From an uncultured Oscillospiraceae bacterium (GTDB lineage: Bacteria; Bacillota; Clostridia; Oscillospirales; Ruminococcaceae): a DNA stretch of 36,955 bases. Position numbers and translations under genes: made by a program. The stretch spans positions 1-36,955 of the forward strand of contig CASFXA010000130.1 of assembly GCA_949298535.1 (NCBI GenBank). The letters are read 5' to 3'. Below are positions 24,470 to 32,189 of this stretch, one piece after another. The notes below the pieces were generated by a model. That model saw only the letters and a list, made by a program, of their open reading frames with translations, ran no database searches and was not told where the DNA came from. Position 1 is the first letter of the stretch. The number at the start of each line of letters is the position of its first letter.

Positions 24470-24907
24470 TCAGGCGCCCCGAAGAGACAATTTTTTGTCC
24501 AGGGTAACGGTGGTTCCCTTCCCGACGGTGGACCTTACATGGACGCGGTCCATCATCTCCTCCATCACGGCAAACCCCAATCCCGCCCGCTCTCCCGTTT
24601 GGCAGGTGGTATACAGCGGCTCCATCGCTTGTTTGATATTGGGAATACCGCAGCCCTTGTCCTGAACCTTGATCCGCAGCAATCCTCCGGGATAAAGGGA
24701 TACCGTTATGTACACCATTCCCAGCGTGTCCCGGTATCCATGTACAATCGCATTGGTCACCGCCTCTGAAACCGCCATTTTGATGTCGCACAATTCTTCC
24801 ACGGTAGGGTCTACGGTGGAAGCGAAGGACGCCACCACCGAACGGGCAAATCCTTCATTCACCGACCTGCTGGGAAACATCGCTTTGACACTGTTGATCG
24901 CTTTCAT
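24470..24907 (-). CDS. spoIIAB: Anti-sigma-F factor SpoIIAB (serine kinase)
   Basis: The protein has 145 residues and is a GHKL-fold ATPase. The N box is MAVSEAVTNAIVHGY (E48 and N52 for catalysis and Mg), G1 is VQDKGCGIPNIKQA, and G2 is ERAGLGFAVMEEMMD. It binds and inhibits SigF and phosphorylates SpoIIAA. The start overlaps the spoIIAA stop (ATGA), giving coupled synthesis of partners. Confidence 0.96.
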   Translation of the reverse strand: MKAINSVKAMFPSRSVNEGFARSVVASFASTVDPTVEELCDIKMAVSEAVTNAIVHGYRDTLGMVYITVSLYPGGLLRIKVQDKGCGIPNIKQAMEPLYTTCQTGERAGLGFAVMEEMMDRVHVRSTVGKGTTVTLDKKLSLRGA

Positions 24908-25227
24908 TCTTCCTCACCTCCCCGCAGCTGGATGGGCAAACTTTCAATTCCGGCCACCCGCATCACCTTTCGCAGGTGCCGGGGGAGACCTGTGACAATC
25001 AGCTGTCCCCCCAATTCCTCCATCATCCGGTATCTGCCCAGCACCAGGCCGATCCCGGAGGAATCCATAAACTCCACCCGTGAGAAATCCAGCACCAATC
25101 GCCGGGGTCTGCACTGCTGGGTGCGGCTGTCGATCTCCTCCCGCAGCTGCTGCGCTGCGTGATGGTCGATCTCCCCGGAAAGACGCGCTGTCAACTGCTC
25201 GTCCTCTACTGTCATTTTGACTGCCAT
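24904..25227 (-). CDS. spoIIAA: Anti-anti-sigma factor SpoIIAA
   Basis: The protein has 107 residues and is a single STAS domain. The phosphorylation loop is VEFMDSSGIGLVLGRY, with S57 corresponding to B. subtilis S58. When dephosphorylated it displaces SigF from SpoIIAB. The ATG at 25227 follows AAAGGA by about 10 bases and gives the normal N-terminus; the frame further up overlaps a terminator. In B. subtilis this operon is driven by sigma-H. No clear sigma-H promoter (AGGANNT and GAAT) is visible in the 50 bases between the terminator and this start. Confidence 0.93.
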   Translation of the reverse strand: MAVKMTVEDEQLTARLSGEIDHHAAQQLREEIDSRTQQCRPRRLVLDFSRVEFMDSSGIGLVLGRYRMMEELGGQLIVTGLPRHLRKVMRVAGIESLPIQLRGGEEE

Positions 25228-25275
25228 CGCTTCGTCGTCCTTTCTTTGGGCAGGAACTAAACCTGTAAAAATTGC

Positions 25276-25323
25276 AAAAAAGCCGGTCCCCCGTCCCTTT
25301 TTCAAGGATAACGGAGGACCGGC
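25276..25323 (-). terminator. Terminator between the glycosyltransferase gene and spoIIA
   Basis: A 13-bp stem with one mismatch (25323-25311 with 25294-25282, GCCGGTCC.../...GGACCGGC) is followed on the minus strand by TTTTTT. It lies about 135 bases after the glycosyltransferase stop and 50 bases before spoIIAA. Its position so close to spoIIAA also allows it to act as an attenuator for that operon. Confidence 0.8.
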
Positions 25324-25458
25324 AAAAAATTGGTCGAAACAGAGAGAAGGAAACTGAAAAAATTGAATACGCCGGGCGTTCTGAAAATGTGGAAGGATAA
25401 AACTGATCCCCAGGGGCTGAAGACTGCGACTGTTTAACAGAGCCCCGGAAAAGGGAAG

Positions 25459-26781
25459 CTACAGCATCTGACGGATCTGCTTTTGGATTTTTTCGTTGAC
25501 CGCGTCATAGGTTTCCGCTTCCTGCTGCGACAACCCGGAGCGCATCGCCAAACGATATTCCAGCATCACCTCATCCAGGTCCCTCAGCAGCGGATCGGCC
25601 TGGGAAGAAAAGACGATCCGCAGGGGCTTTGGACTTCCTTTTCCGACGGGGCCTGTCTCAGAAGCAACTGTCAGCCAGCCCTTGGATTCCAGCTTTTGCA
25701 GCAGCATCCAACAGCTGCTTCGGGACAGCTGAACGAAATCCGCCAGCTCCTTTCTGGTGATCTCCCCTGCTATCTGCCGCAGATAAAGCATCAGCCGCGC
25801 TTCCGGCAGTGTCAGGCTGTGCTTGAGCGCCACTGTTTCCAGATACCGCTCCAGCAGCTTCCGGCAGCGAAAATCATCAAAGAGAGGCCCTTGTCCCGCC
25901 AGAGTGTTGGCGCTGATCTGTAACCGTTCCGTTCCCAGCCGGACAGAACCGGGTAAAATTCCCGGCGGCACCACACCGTCTCCGGCGGCGTCCACCAAAA
26001 AGCGATAGATCTTCAGCCTGCTTTTTTCATAGGCATCCTCATCCAGCACCGTTCGGTAAAACTGATTGTAGTATTCAAACACCGCCAGCTTCATCCGCAC
26101 GGTTTTGGAGAGGGCAAAGTTCTGGGATACCAAAGAACCCTTGGTTTTGACATAGTAATAAATGGGAACCTGTACGGCAATAAACCGCTGCGCCAGGCGA
26201 ATATATTCCAGATTGAACATAAAGTCTTCACACCAGCTGATGGCCGGATCCATCCGCAGGCCATGCTCCTCCACAATCTGACGCCGGTACAGCTTGTTCC
26301 ACAGCACACCGTAATAATAGTCACCGGGATTTTCCATCATACAGGCTGCAAATTCTTCCCTGGTCATCACGCCGGTCTCATCAATATCCCCTTTATGGGA
26401 GACCCGTTCCCCCACCACACGGTAAAAATCCGCGATCACCAAATCGCACTGGTTCTCCCGGGCCGCCCGCAGCAGGGTGGCGGTTGCGTCAGGGGTGATC
26501 CAGTCGTCGCTGTCCACAAATTGGAGGTATTCCCCCCTGGCCTGGGCCAAAGCCAAATTTCTGGCGGCAGAAACTCCGGAATTCTGCTGGTGAAAGACCC
26601 GGATACGGGGATCCCTCTCCCCATAGCTGTCGCAGAGGGACCCTGACCCATCACTGCTGCCGTCATCCATCAGCAGCAGTTCAAAATCCCGGCAGGTTTG
26701 CTTTAAGATGCTGTCAACACAGCGGGCAATGGTTTTTTCCGCATTGTACACAGGAACAATGATACTCACCAAGGGTTTCAT
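25459..26781 (-). CDS. Family 2 glycosyltransferase fused to a MarR-like winged helix
   Basis: The protein has 440 residues and two unrelated parts. Residues 3-210 are a GT-A glycosyltransferase of family GT2: SIIVPVYNAEKTIARCVDSI, MDDGSSDGS (D39, D40), NSGVSAARNLAL, and the metal-binding FVDSDDW (90-94), then a WCED-type segment. Residues 323-440 match the MarR fold: LTLPEARLMLYLRQIAG, recognition region RKELADFVQLSRSSCWMLLQ, KLESKGWLT, a wing GKGSPKPLRIVFS, and a C-terminal dimerisation helix pair (DPLLRDLDEVMLEYRL, GLSQQEAETYDAVNEKI). No membrane helix is seen. The frame is continuous with one ribosome binding site (GGGAG before the ATG at 26781), so this is not two genes. It lies 60 bases after the MATE gene in the same direction. 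Which sugar it transfers, and whether the C-terminal domain binds DNA, is unknown. Confidence 0.85.
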   Translation of the reverse strand: MKPLVSIIVPVYNAEKTIARCVDSILKQTCRDFELLLMDDGSSDGSGSLCDSYGERDPRIRVFHQQNSGVSAARNLALAQARGEYLQFVDSDDWITPDATATLLRAARENQCDLVIADFYRVVGERVSHKGDIDETGVMTREEFAACMMENPGDYYYGVLWNKLYRRQIVEEHGLRMDPAISWCEDFMFNLEYIRLAQRFIAVQVPIYYYVKTKGSLVSQNFALSKTVRMKLAVFEYYNQFYRTVLDEDAYEKSRLKIYRFLVDAAGDGVVPPGILPGSVRLGTERLQISANTLAGQGPLFDDFRCRKLLERYLETVALKHSLTLPEARLMLYLRQIAGEITRKELADFVQLSRSSCWMLLQKLESKGWLTVASETGPVGKGSPKPLRIVFSSQADPLLRDLDEVMLEYRLAMRSGLSQQEAETYDAVNEKIQKQIRQML

Positions 26782-26841
26782 AGAATCTCTCCCATGAATG
26801 TTTATTTTTTTCACCAACAGTCACATTGGTGATCTCTGTTT

Positions 26842-28215
26842 TCACTCTTGACCCTGCAGCTGTTCCTGACGGGTCAGCTCCCGCCACACCAGATGCAGCA
26901 TGGTAAAGAAGCAGGCGACGCCGCCGATAAAATTGGAAATCGGCTCCGCCAAAAAGACGCCGTTGGTGCCTAAACCGGGAATCATCGGCAGCAACACGGT
27001 GAGGGGAGCCACAATGATGACCTTGCGCAGCATGGAGAAGAAGATCGCCTGACGGGATTTTCCCAGGGCCACAAAGACGCTTTGTCCTATCATTTGCAGA
27101 GCCATCATGAAAAATCCAAAGAAATAGATCCGCATCGCCGGCACCGCCGCCTCCACCAGCTGAGGCTCATGGTTGAACAACTGAATAAAAAACACCGGGA
27201 ACAGGTGAACCGCCGCCCAGGCAGTGACAGTGTACGCGATGGTGGCAAAGGAAAGAAAACGGATCGCTTCCTTGACCCGACCATATTTTTCCGCCCCATA
27301 GTTAAATCCCATCACCGGCTGGGCGCTGTTGGTCAGGCCGGTGATCGGAAGATGGATCACTTCCCGCACCGAGTTGATAATGGTCATAACCCCCACATAC
27401 AGATCCCCGCCGGTGGACTGGAGGGTGGCATTGCAGAGGATCTGCACCAGGCTGTTGGTCACCGACATCATGAAACCAGCGGTGCCCAGGGTGACAATCC
27501 GCCGCACCCGGCTCAGCTTCAGCGCCATGGCGGACAGCCGCAGCCGAAGGATGGCCCGGGGGCCGGTGAGAAAGCACAGAATCCAGATGGTGGAGAGCAT
27601 CTGGGAGAGAACCGTTGCGATAGCCGCCCCCCGAACTCCCATATCCAGCACGAAGATGAAAATGGGGTCCAAAATAATATTGGCTACCGCTCCCACCACC
27701 ACCGTCACCATTCCCACACGGCCAAAGCCCTGGGAATTGACAAAGCTGTTCATCCCCAGGCCAGTCATGACAAACAGCGTCCCCAGCAGGTAAATGGTCA
27801 GATACTCGTTGGCATAGGGATAGGTCACGTCGCTGGCGCCGAAAAGGTAGAGCATTGGCTTTTTAAACAGATAGCAGAAGGCCATCAGACCTCCGCCGGT
27901 GAGCATCATCAGGGCGAAAGAGTTGCCCATAATGGCCTCCGCCTCCTCCAGCGCCCCCTGACCCCGGGCGATGGAACACAGCGGCGCGCCTCCCATTCCA
28001 TACAGGTTGGCAAAGGCGATCACCATGGTGATAATGGGCAAACAAAGCCCCAGACCCGTCAGCGCCAAAGTGGCGTTTTCCGGGATCCGCCCGATGTACA
28101 TTCTGTCCACAACGTTATACAGCACATTGACCAGCTGAGCCAGAGTCATGGGGATCGCCAAACGGACAATATTGGCCACCACGCTGCCCTGGGAAAAATC
28201 GTTCTTTTGTTCCAA
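26842..28215 (-). CDS. MATE family efflux transporter
   Basis: The protein has 457 residues and twelve predicted membrane helices in two halves. The N-terminus IVRLAIPMTLAQLVNVLYNV, then DRMYIGRIPENATLALTGLG, is typical of the NorM/DinF-like MATE family. MATE proteins export drugs or metabolites using sodium or proton gradients. The start is TTG at 28215, with AGAGGA 6 bases upstream and no usable ATG. The following gene, in the same orientation with a 60-base gap, is the GT2-MarR fusion, so they probably share a transcript. The glycosyltransferase neighbour allows a substrate made or modified by that enzyme, but nothing in the sequence proves it. Confidence 0.92.
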   Translation of the reverse strand: MEQKNDFSQGSVVANIVRLAIPMTLAQLVNVLYNVVDRMYIGRIPENATLALTGLGLCLPIITMVIAFANLYGMGGAPLCSIARGQGALEEAEAIMGNSFALMMLTGGGLMAFCYLFKKPMLYLFGASDVTYPYANEYLTIYLLGTLFVMTGLGMNSFVNSQGFGRVGMVTVVVGAVANIILDPIFIFVLDMGVRGAAIATVLSQMLSTIWILCFLTGPRAILRLRLSAMALKLSRVRRIVTLGTAGFMMSVTNSLVQILCNATLQSTGGDLYVGVMTIINSVREVIHLPITGLTNSAQPVMGFNYGAEKYGRVKEAIRFLSFATIAYTVTAWAAVHLFPVFFIQLFNHEPQLVEAAVPAMRIYFFGFFMMALQMIGQSVFVALGKSRQAIFFSMLRKVIIVAPLTVLLPMIPGLGTNGVFLAEPISNFIGGVACFFTMLHLVWRELTRQEQLQGQE

Positions 28216-28372
28216 TTCTTTTCCTCTTTTCCTGCCTTAAAACCGAAATAGATCACCGGACAAAAATATCCTCCGCTCCGTGGAAGCCGGGGCGGAACCG
28301 CTCATTCTGCGGGGCGCCAAAACAGAACAACATTCCAAAAAACTCCACAGCCCCCTTGACGCATCAACTGCG

Positions 28373-28412
28373 CAGCGCCCGGAGCGTGTTTGTCAACGCT
28401 GGCCGGGCGCTG
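28373..28412. other. Large GC-rich hairpin after the lipoprotein operon
   Basis: CAGCGCCCGG (28373-28382) pairs with CCGGGCGCTG (28403-28412), with an inner AGCGT/ACGCT stem. It lies in the 265-base gap between the lipoprotein stop (28481) and the MATE start (28215). No T run adjoins it on either strand; the nearest is TTTTTT on the minus strand about 30 bases beyond. It may be an RNA-stabilising 3' hairpin of the lipoprotein transcript. I found no confident MATE promoter in the rest of the gap. Confidence 0.5.
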
Positions 28413-28480
28413 TCTTGCAGCGAAAATGAACGAAGGGACGCCTCATCAGCGCCGGCGGGATACAGCCGCATCCGTTTCTG

Positions 28481-29788
28481 TCAGGATCCTGTTTTGGAGA
28501 GGGACACCTCCGATCCCTCCCCCGATAAACCTGCGCCGAACAGGATGGTCTGCTGCCCTTCGGTGATCCACAGTCCTCTCCGGCTTCCGGAGCCCTCCGC
28601 TGTATACCAGCAGATGGTATAACCCGGTTGGCTGTCCCGGACAAAAACGTAAATGGCGGGCTGTTCGCCTGCCGCCAGATAAACCAGTTCCCCCGGTTGG
28701 GTCTGGCTCACCCACTGCTCCGCTATTTCCAGATTCACAGTCTCGCCCGTGGTTTCGGTCACATAACCATGGGAACGGGCCTGCGCTTCAAATTCCTCCG
28801 GCTTGGCCAGCAGCGCCTCCGCCTGCTGAGAATCCATCTCCTGGGAAGCCGCGGGGAGAACCGGTTTCCCCTCCTCGTTGGCAGGGACCAATCCCTGTCC
28901 GCCGCCGCCGGTGCCGGTGGTGAGAATCTCATATTGCCCATTTCCCCGAGAGACAATCCGGAATTCCGTGTAGCAATCCTCCCACTGGATCACACCGTTT
29001 TCCAGCTGCTGACTGAAACCATTGGCGCTGAGATGAGCTATACTGTAGCTTTGGTACGCCAAACGGGCAGAGACGCAGAATTCACTGGCGTCCCCCGCCA
29101 CCAGGGTCACCTGGTCCACCTGGCAATCGTCCATCTGATACCAGGTGACCACATCCTCTCCGGTGTAACTTTCCATCCAGTGGCGGATTCCCGCTTCACC
29201 GATCGCCGTCAGCTCCCCTGCCGGGGCATGGAACAAATCCCGGTCCACCGCAAAGCGTTGGGCCGACTGCCTGGCCTCCTCCACCATGCGGCGGAAGTTA
29301 TCAATGTCCTCCAGGGGGAAAAGGCGAAAATCGTCTCCGCCCCAAATATCGCTGACCAGGAAATAGTCCTCCCCCTCCTGCAGCAGCAGAATCTGATAGC
29401 TGAAGCCGTCCATCCGGTCTCCATAGATCCAAACCTCCTGGCTGGCCTGGGCAAGGCGTTCCAACTGCGCCTGGTCCGTGACCTCCTGCCCCAGCACCAA
29501 GGCAGACAGCTCCTCCTGACACTGTTCCAGCTGCCAGATGTCGTAGGTGGCAAAGGAATCCCGCTGGGTGTAAAAGCGAAAATCCGCCGTTTGAAGCAGC
29601 TGATCCTCCGGCAGGGCGTTCGCCGCCACCAGCAGCGGAATCTCCTCCGTCCGCTCCGGGAGATTTTCCTCCAAAGCGAGCGATTCCGCCTCTTTTTCCG
29701 AAGACTCTGACCGGGAACCGCTGCAGCCGACAAAAAGAACCGCCGCCAGGGCAGCGGCGAGCCCCATGAGCAAAATCCTGTTCCTCAT
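28481..29788 (-). CDS. Unknown lipoprotein
   Basis: The protein has 435 residues. A lipoprotein signal peptide is clear: positive MRNR, a hydrophobic stretch LLMGLAAALAAVL, and the lipobox FVGC with C22 as the lipidated cysteine, then a serine/glutamate-rich linker. The mature part is acidic and glutamine-rich, with two segments that look alike in size (about 50-200 and 205-430), but I recognise no domain. It is exported and should be anchored outside the cell membrane. Its start overlaps the folC stop by 4 bases, so it is translationally coupled as the last gene of a five-gene operon, an unusual partner for a folate enzyme. Confidence 0.8.
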   Translation of the reverse strand: MRNRILLMGLAAALAAVLFVGCSGSRSESSEKEAESLALEENLPERTEEIPLLVAANALPEDQLLQTADFRFYTQRDSFATYDIWQLEQCQEELSALVLGQEVTDQAQLERLAQASQEVWIYGDRMDGFSYQILLLQEGEDYFLVSDIWGGDDFRLFPLEDIDNFRRMVEEARQSAQRFAVDRDLFHAPAGELTAIGEAGIRHWMESYTGEDVVTWYQMDDCQVDQVTLVAGDASEFCVSARLAYQSYSIAHLSANGFSQQLENGVIQWEDCYTEFRIVSRGNGQYEILTTGTGGGGQGLVPANEEGKPVLPAASQEMDSQQAEALLAKPEEFEAQARSHGYVTETTGETVNLEIAEQWVSQTQPGELVYLAAGEQPAIYVFVRDSQPGYTICWYTAEGSGSRRGLWITEGQQTILFGAGLSGEGSEVSLSKTGS

Positions 29789-31128
29789 CGCCCATCATCC
29801 TTTCCTCCGTCCCGCAGCTCCAGCAGCATGGGACGCAGCGCAGAAGCAAGATACAACGAACCGAATACCAGCACCGTGTCCTCCGGCCCCGCCAGAGACA
29901 ACGCTCGTTCCAAAGCCTTTCGGCAATCCGGCTCCACCTCCACATGGCCGCAGCACCGCTCCACCAGCATCGCCAGCTGTCGGGGCGCCAGCGCCCGGGG
30001 GTTGTCCGGAGGCGCGGTTACAACGCATCCCTTCAAAAAAGGAGTCAGCTGATCCAGGGCCTGCTGACAATTTTTATCCGCCATCATCCCCACCACGGCG
30101 ATGATGTTGCGCGCCCCCAGCTCCATCAAACTGTCCCGAAGCGCCGCCACGCCGGGGGGATTGTGGGCCCCGTCCAGCAAAATCAGCGGCGCGCAACCCA
30201 TCTGTTCCAATCGGGCCGGCAGAAAAGCGTTTCTGATTCCCGCCGCGATGGCCTGGGGAGAAAGAGGCACCCCCCGCCCCTCCAGACAAAGGGCGGCATC
30301 CACCGCAGCCATAGCGTTATTCACCTGATAAGCTCCCCGCAGCCCCAGGGTCAAATCCATACCGCGATAGCGGATCCGGCTTCCTTCCCGATTGCAGCGC
30401 ACCTGACAGAGATGCGCGGGGGTGGATTCCACCAGGATACTGCCGGTCTCCCGGCATCGCCGGCGAATCACTTCCAATGCCTGGGGGTCCATTCCTGGAC
30501 CCACCACCACGGGGTGTCCCCCTTTGATAACGCCGCTTTTTTCAAAGGCGATCTTCTCCAGGGTATTCCCCAGCAGCTGAGTATGATCCAGGCCAATGGA
30601 GGGGATCACCACCGCCAGCGGAGGGGGAATGATGTTGGTGGCGTCGAAGCGGCCTCCCAGCCCCACTTCCAGCACCACCACATCGCAGGGAACCCTGCTG
30701 TAGTATAGCAGCGCCAAAGCGGTGACAAACTCAAACTCCCGGGGGCTCTCCAGCTCCCGTTCCACCTGATCCCCCGCAGCCCGGACCTCGCTGGCCAGCC
30801 GCGCCAGAGTATCCGGAGGGATCATCTCCCCATCCAGCTGGATCCGTTCCCGGAAGTCCACAATAAAGGGGGAGGTGTACAATCCCACATGATACCCCTG
30901 CTGCCGGAGCATGGCCGCCAGAAAGGCGGAAACCGACCCCTTGCCATTGGTCCCCGCCACATGAATAAACCGGCTTTTTTTCTCCGGATGCCCCAGCCTG
31001 TCCATGAGCATGGACATCCGGGTCAGCTCCGGCTTGCGGCTGAACCGATGGAGGCTGTGGATATAGTCCACCGCTTGCTGGCAGCTGTCAAATCCCCCGG
31101 GGAGGCTGTTTCTCTCCTCCCCCATCAT
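29785..31128 (-). CDS. folC: Folylpolyglutamate synthase / dihydrofolate synthase
   Basis: The protein has 447 residues of the Mur-ligase fold. It has the N-terminal motif RFIHVAGTNGKGSVSAFLAA with the ATP loop GTNGKGS (59-65), TSPFIVDFRERIQLDG, VLEVGLGGRFDATN, FEKSGVIKGGHPVV, and LLDGAHNPPGV of the C-terminal domain. It adds glutamate to dihydropteroate or folates in the cytoplasm. The start (ATG 31128) overlaps the flavodoxin stop by 4 bases and the stop overlaps the lipoprotein start, so it sits in the middle of a coupled operon. No other folate genes are in view. Confidence 0.95.
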   Translation of the reverse strand: MMGEERNSLPGGFDSCQQAVDYIHSLHRFSRKPELTRMSMLMDRLGHPEKKSRFIHVAGTNGKGSVSAFLAAMLRQQGYHVGLYTSPFIVDFRERIQLDGEMIPPDTLARLASEVRAAGDQVERELESPREFEFVTALALLYYSRVPCDVVVLEVGLGGRFDATNIIPPPLAVVIPSIGLDHTQLLGNTLEKIAFEKSGVIKGGHPVVVGPGMDPQALEVIRRRCRETGSILVESTPAHLCQVRCNREGSRIRYRGMDLTLGLRGAYQVNNAMAAVDAALCLEGRGVPLSPQAIAAGIRNAFLPARLEQMGCAPLILLDGAHNPPGVAALRDSLMELGARNIIAVVGMMADKNCQQALDQLTPFLKGCVVTAPPDNPRALAPRQLAMLVERCCGHVEVEPDCRKALERALSLAGPEDTVLVFGSLYLASALRPMLLELRDGGKDDGR

Positions 31129-31616
31129 GCGCCGAACAACTCCTGCGCCTTCCGGGCCATCCGCTGACCATAGATCCGGAACAGCTCCCGACTTTGGTCA
31201 AAATTGTCCCGCAGAGCCACCGGCCCCAGATGGATATAAGGCTGTCCCAGGGAGGCGCCGCTGGAATAGACCACCATTCCCTTCACCAGCATATGTTCCA
31301 GGATGGTTTGCAGCGCGATGTCCGCTCCTCCCTGGGGATAGTTGGCGGTAGCAAAAGCGCCCCCCAGCTTACCCGCCAGGGCGCAGTCCTTGCTGTCCTC
31401 ATCAAAGAATTTCTTCACCTGCCAGGTGGTGCTGGCCACCCAGGTGGGCGTTCCCACCAGGACCGCGGCGCTGTCCCGAACAAATTCCAGGTCCAGCTCC
31501 TCCAGGGCAAAGACTCCCGCCTGGCAGCCAGGCACCTGCTCCACCCCCGCGGCGATTTCCCGGGCCATCTCTGCCGTCTTACCAGTTTTGCTGAAATAAA
31601 GAATGGAAATCTTCAT
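31125..31616 (-). CDS. Flavodoxin-like FMN protein (NAD(P)H:quinone oxidoreductase type)
   Basis: The protein has 163 residues. It opens with the FMN phosphate loop KISILYFSKTGKTAEMAREI (family T/SxTGxT), then VLVGTPTWVASTTWQVKKFF and GGAFATANYPQGGADIALQT, which surround the isoalloxazine ring in WrbA-like flavodoxins. It probably carries electrons or reduces quinones. The ATG at 31616 fits the first strand; eight further codons upstream have no site. It overlaps folC and lies 33 bases after the SUKH gene. Confidence 0.88.
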   Translation of the reverse strand: MKISILYFSKTGKTAEMAREIAAGVEQVPGCQAGVFALEELDLEFVRDSAAVLVGTPTWVASTTWQVKKFFDEDSKDCALAGKLGGAFATANYPQGGADIALQTILEHMLVKGMVVYSSGASLGQPYIHLGPVALRDNFDQSRELFRIYGQRMARKAQELFGA

Positions 31617-31649
31617 CTGAAATCCCGCTCCCTTTCTCAAACGCCGCGG

Positions 31650-32156
31650 TTACTCCGCCAGCTCAATTTCACCGCTCATCAAAAGCGTCAGAAAACCGTC
31701 CAGATCCTCCGCCACCTGTTGAGCCTGCTCAAACCAGGGTTCACAGCCGTACAGCACCGCTCCTGGCCGGTCCCTTGTATCCAAGGCAAAAAAGCCGTAG
31801 CCGCCCCCCACTGAAATGAAAAAGGGCAGCGCCCCATCCCAGAACCGGGTGATCTTCCTGATCCGTTCCCGGTCCCCGTCATCTTCCGCCGCCGCCAGGG
31901 ACATCAGCTCCAGCTCGTTCCAGCGAAACAGCAGCTCCTGCCCTCCGGCGTAATCCTCCCCGCAGAGGAACCAGGCGGTGTCCTGAGGGCTGATGCAGCT
32001 GCGCACCGCCTGCAAAAATTCCAGATAGCTTTCCGGCACCTGATGGCGGTCCGTCACCTTCCGGTCCAGCTTCAGCTCTCCCGTCCGGTTGCGCCGCAGC
32101 TGCCATCCCCGCTCCTTTGCCCACTGCAAAAAGGCTTCCAAATTTTTGTTGACCAT
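31650..32156 (-). CDS. SMI1/KNR4 (SUKH) domain protein
   Basis: The protein has 168 residues and one SUKH-type domain. The typical parts are an entry helix with VPESYLEFLQAV, then ELELMSLAAAEDDGD, a core LPFFISVGGGYGFFALDT, and a final GCEPWFEQAQQVAEDLDGFL helix. Many SUKH proteins are immunity proteins to polymorphic toxins, but no toxin gene is present here, and housekeeping or uncharacterised members also exist. The best ribosome binding site (AGGAGAGG) is about 15 bases from the ATG at 32156, longer than usual. It is the second gene of the operon, after DUF1015. Confidence 0.7.
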   Translation of the reverse strand: MVNKNLEAFLQWAKERGWQLRRNRTGELKLDRKVTDRHQVPESYLEFLQAVRSCISPQDTAWFLCGEDYAGGQELLFRWNELELMSLAAAEDDGDRERIRKITRFWDGALPFFISVGGGYGFFALDTRDRPGAVLYGCEPWFEQAQQVAEDLDGFLTLLMSGEIELAE

Positions 32157-32189
32157 TTTTATCTTCAGCGCCTCTCCTGTTGTTTTTCC

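Noticed and set aside
31650-32156. SUKH protein as immunity partner of a toxin
   Set aside because: No polymorphic toxin, secretion gene or second immunity gene lies nearby; the gene sits in a metabolic operon.
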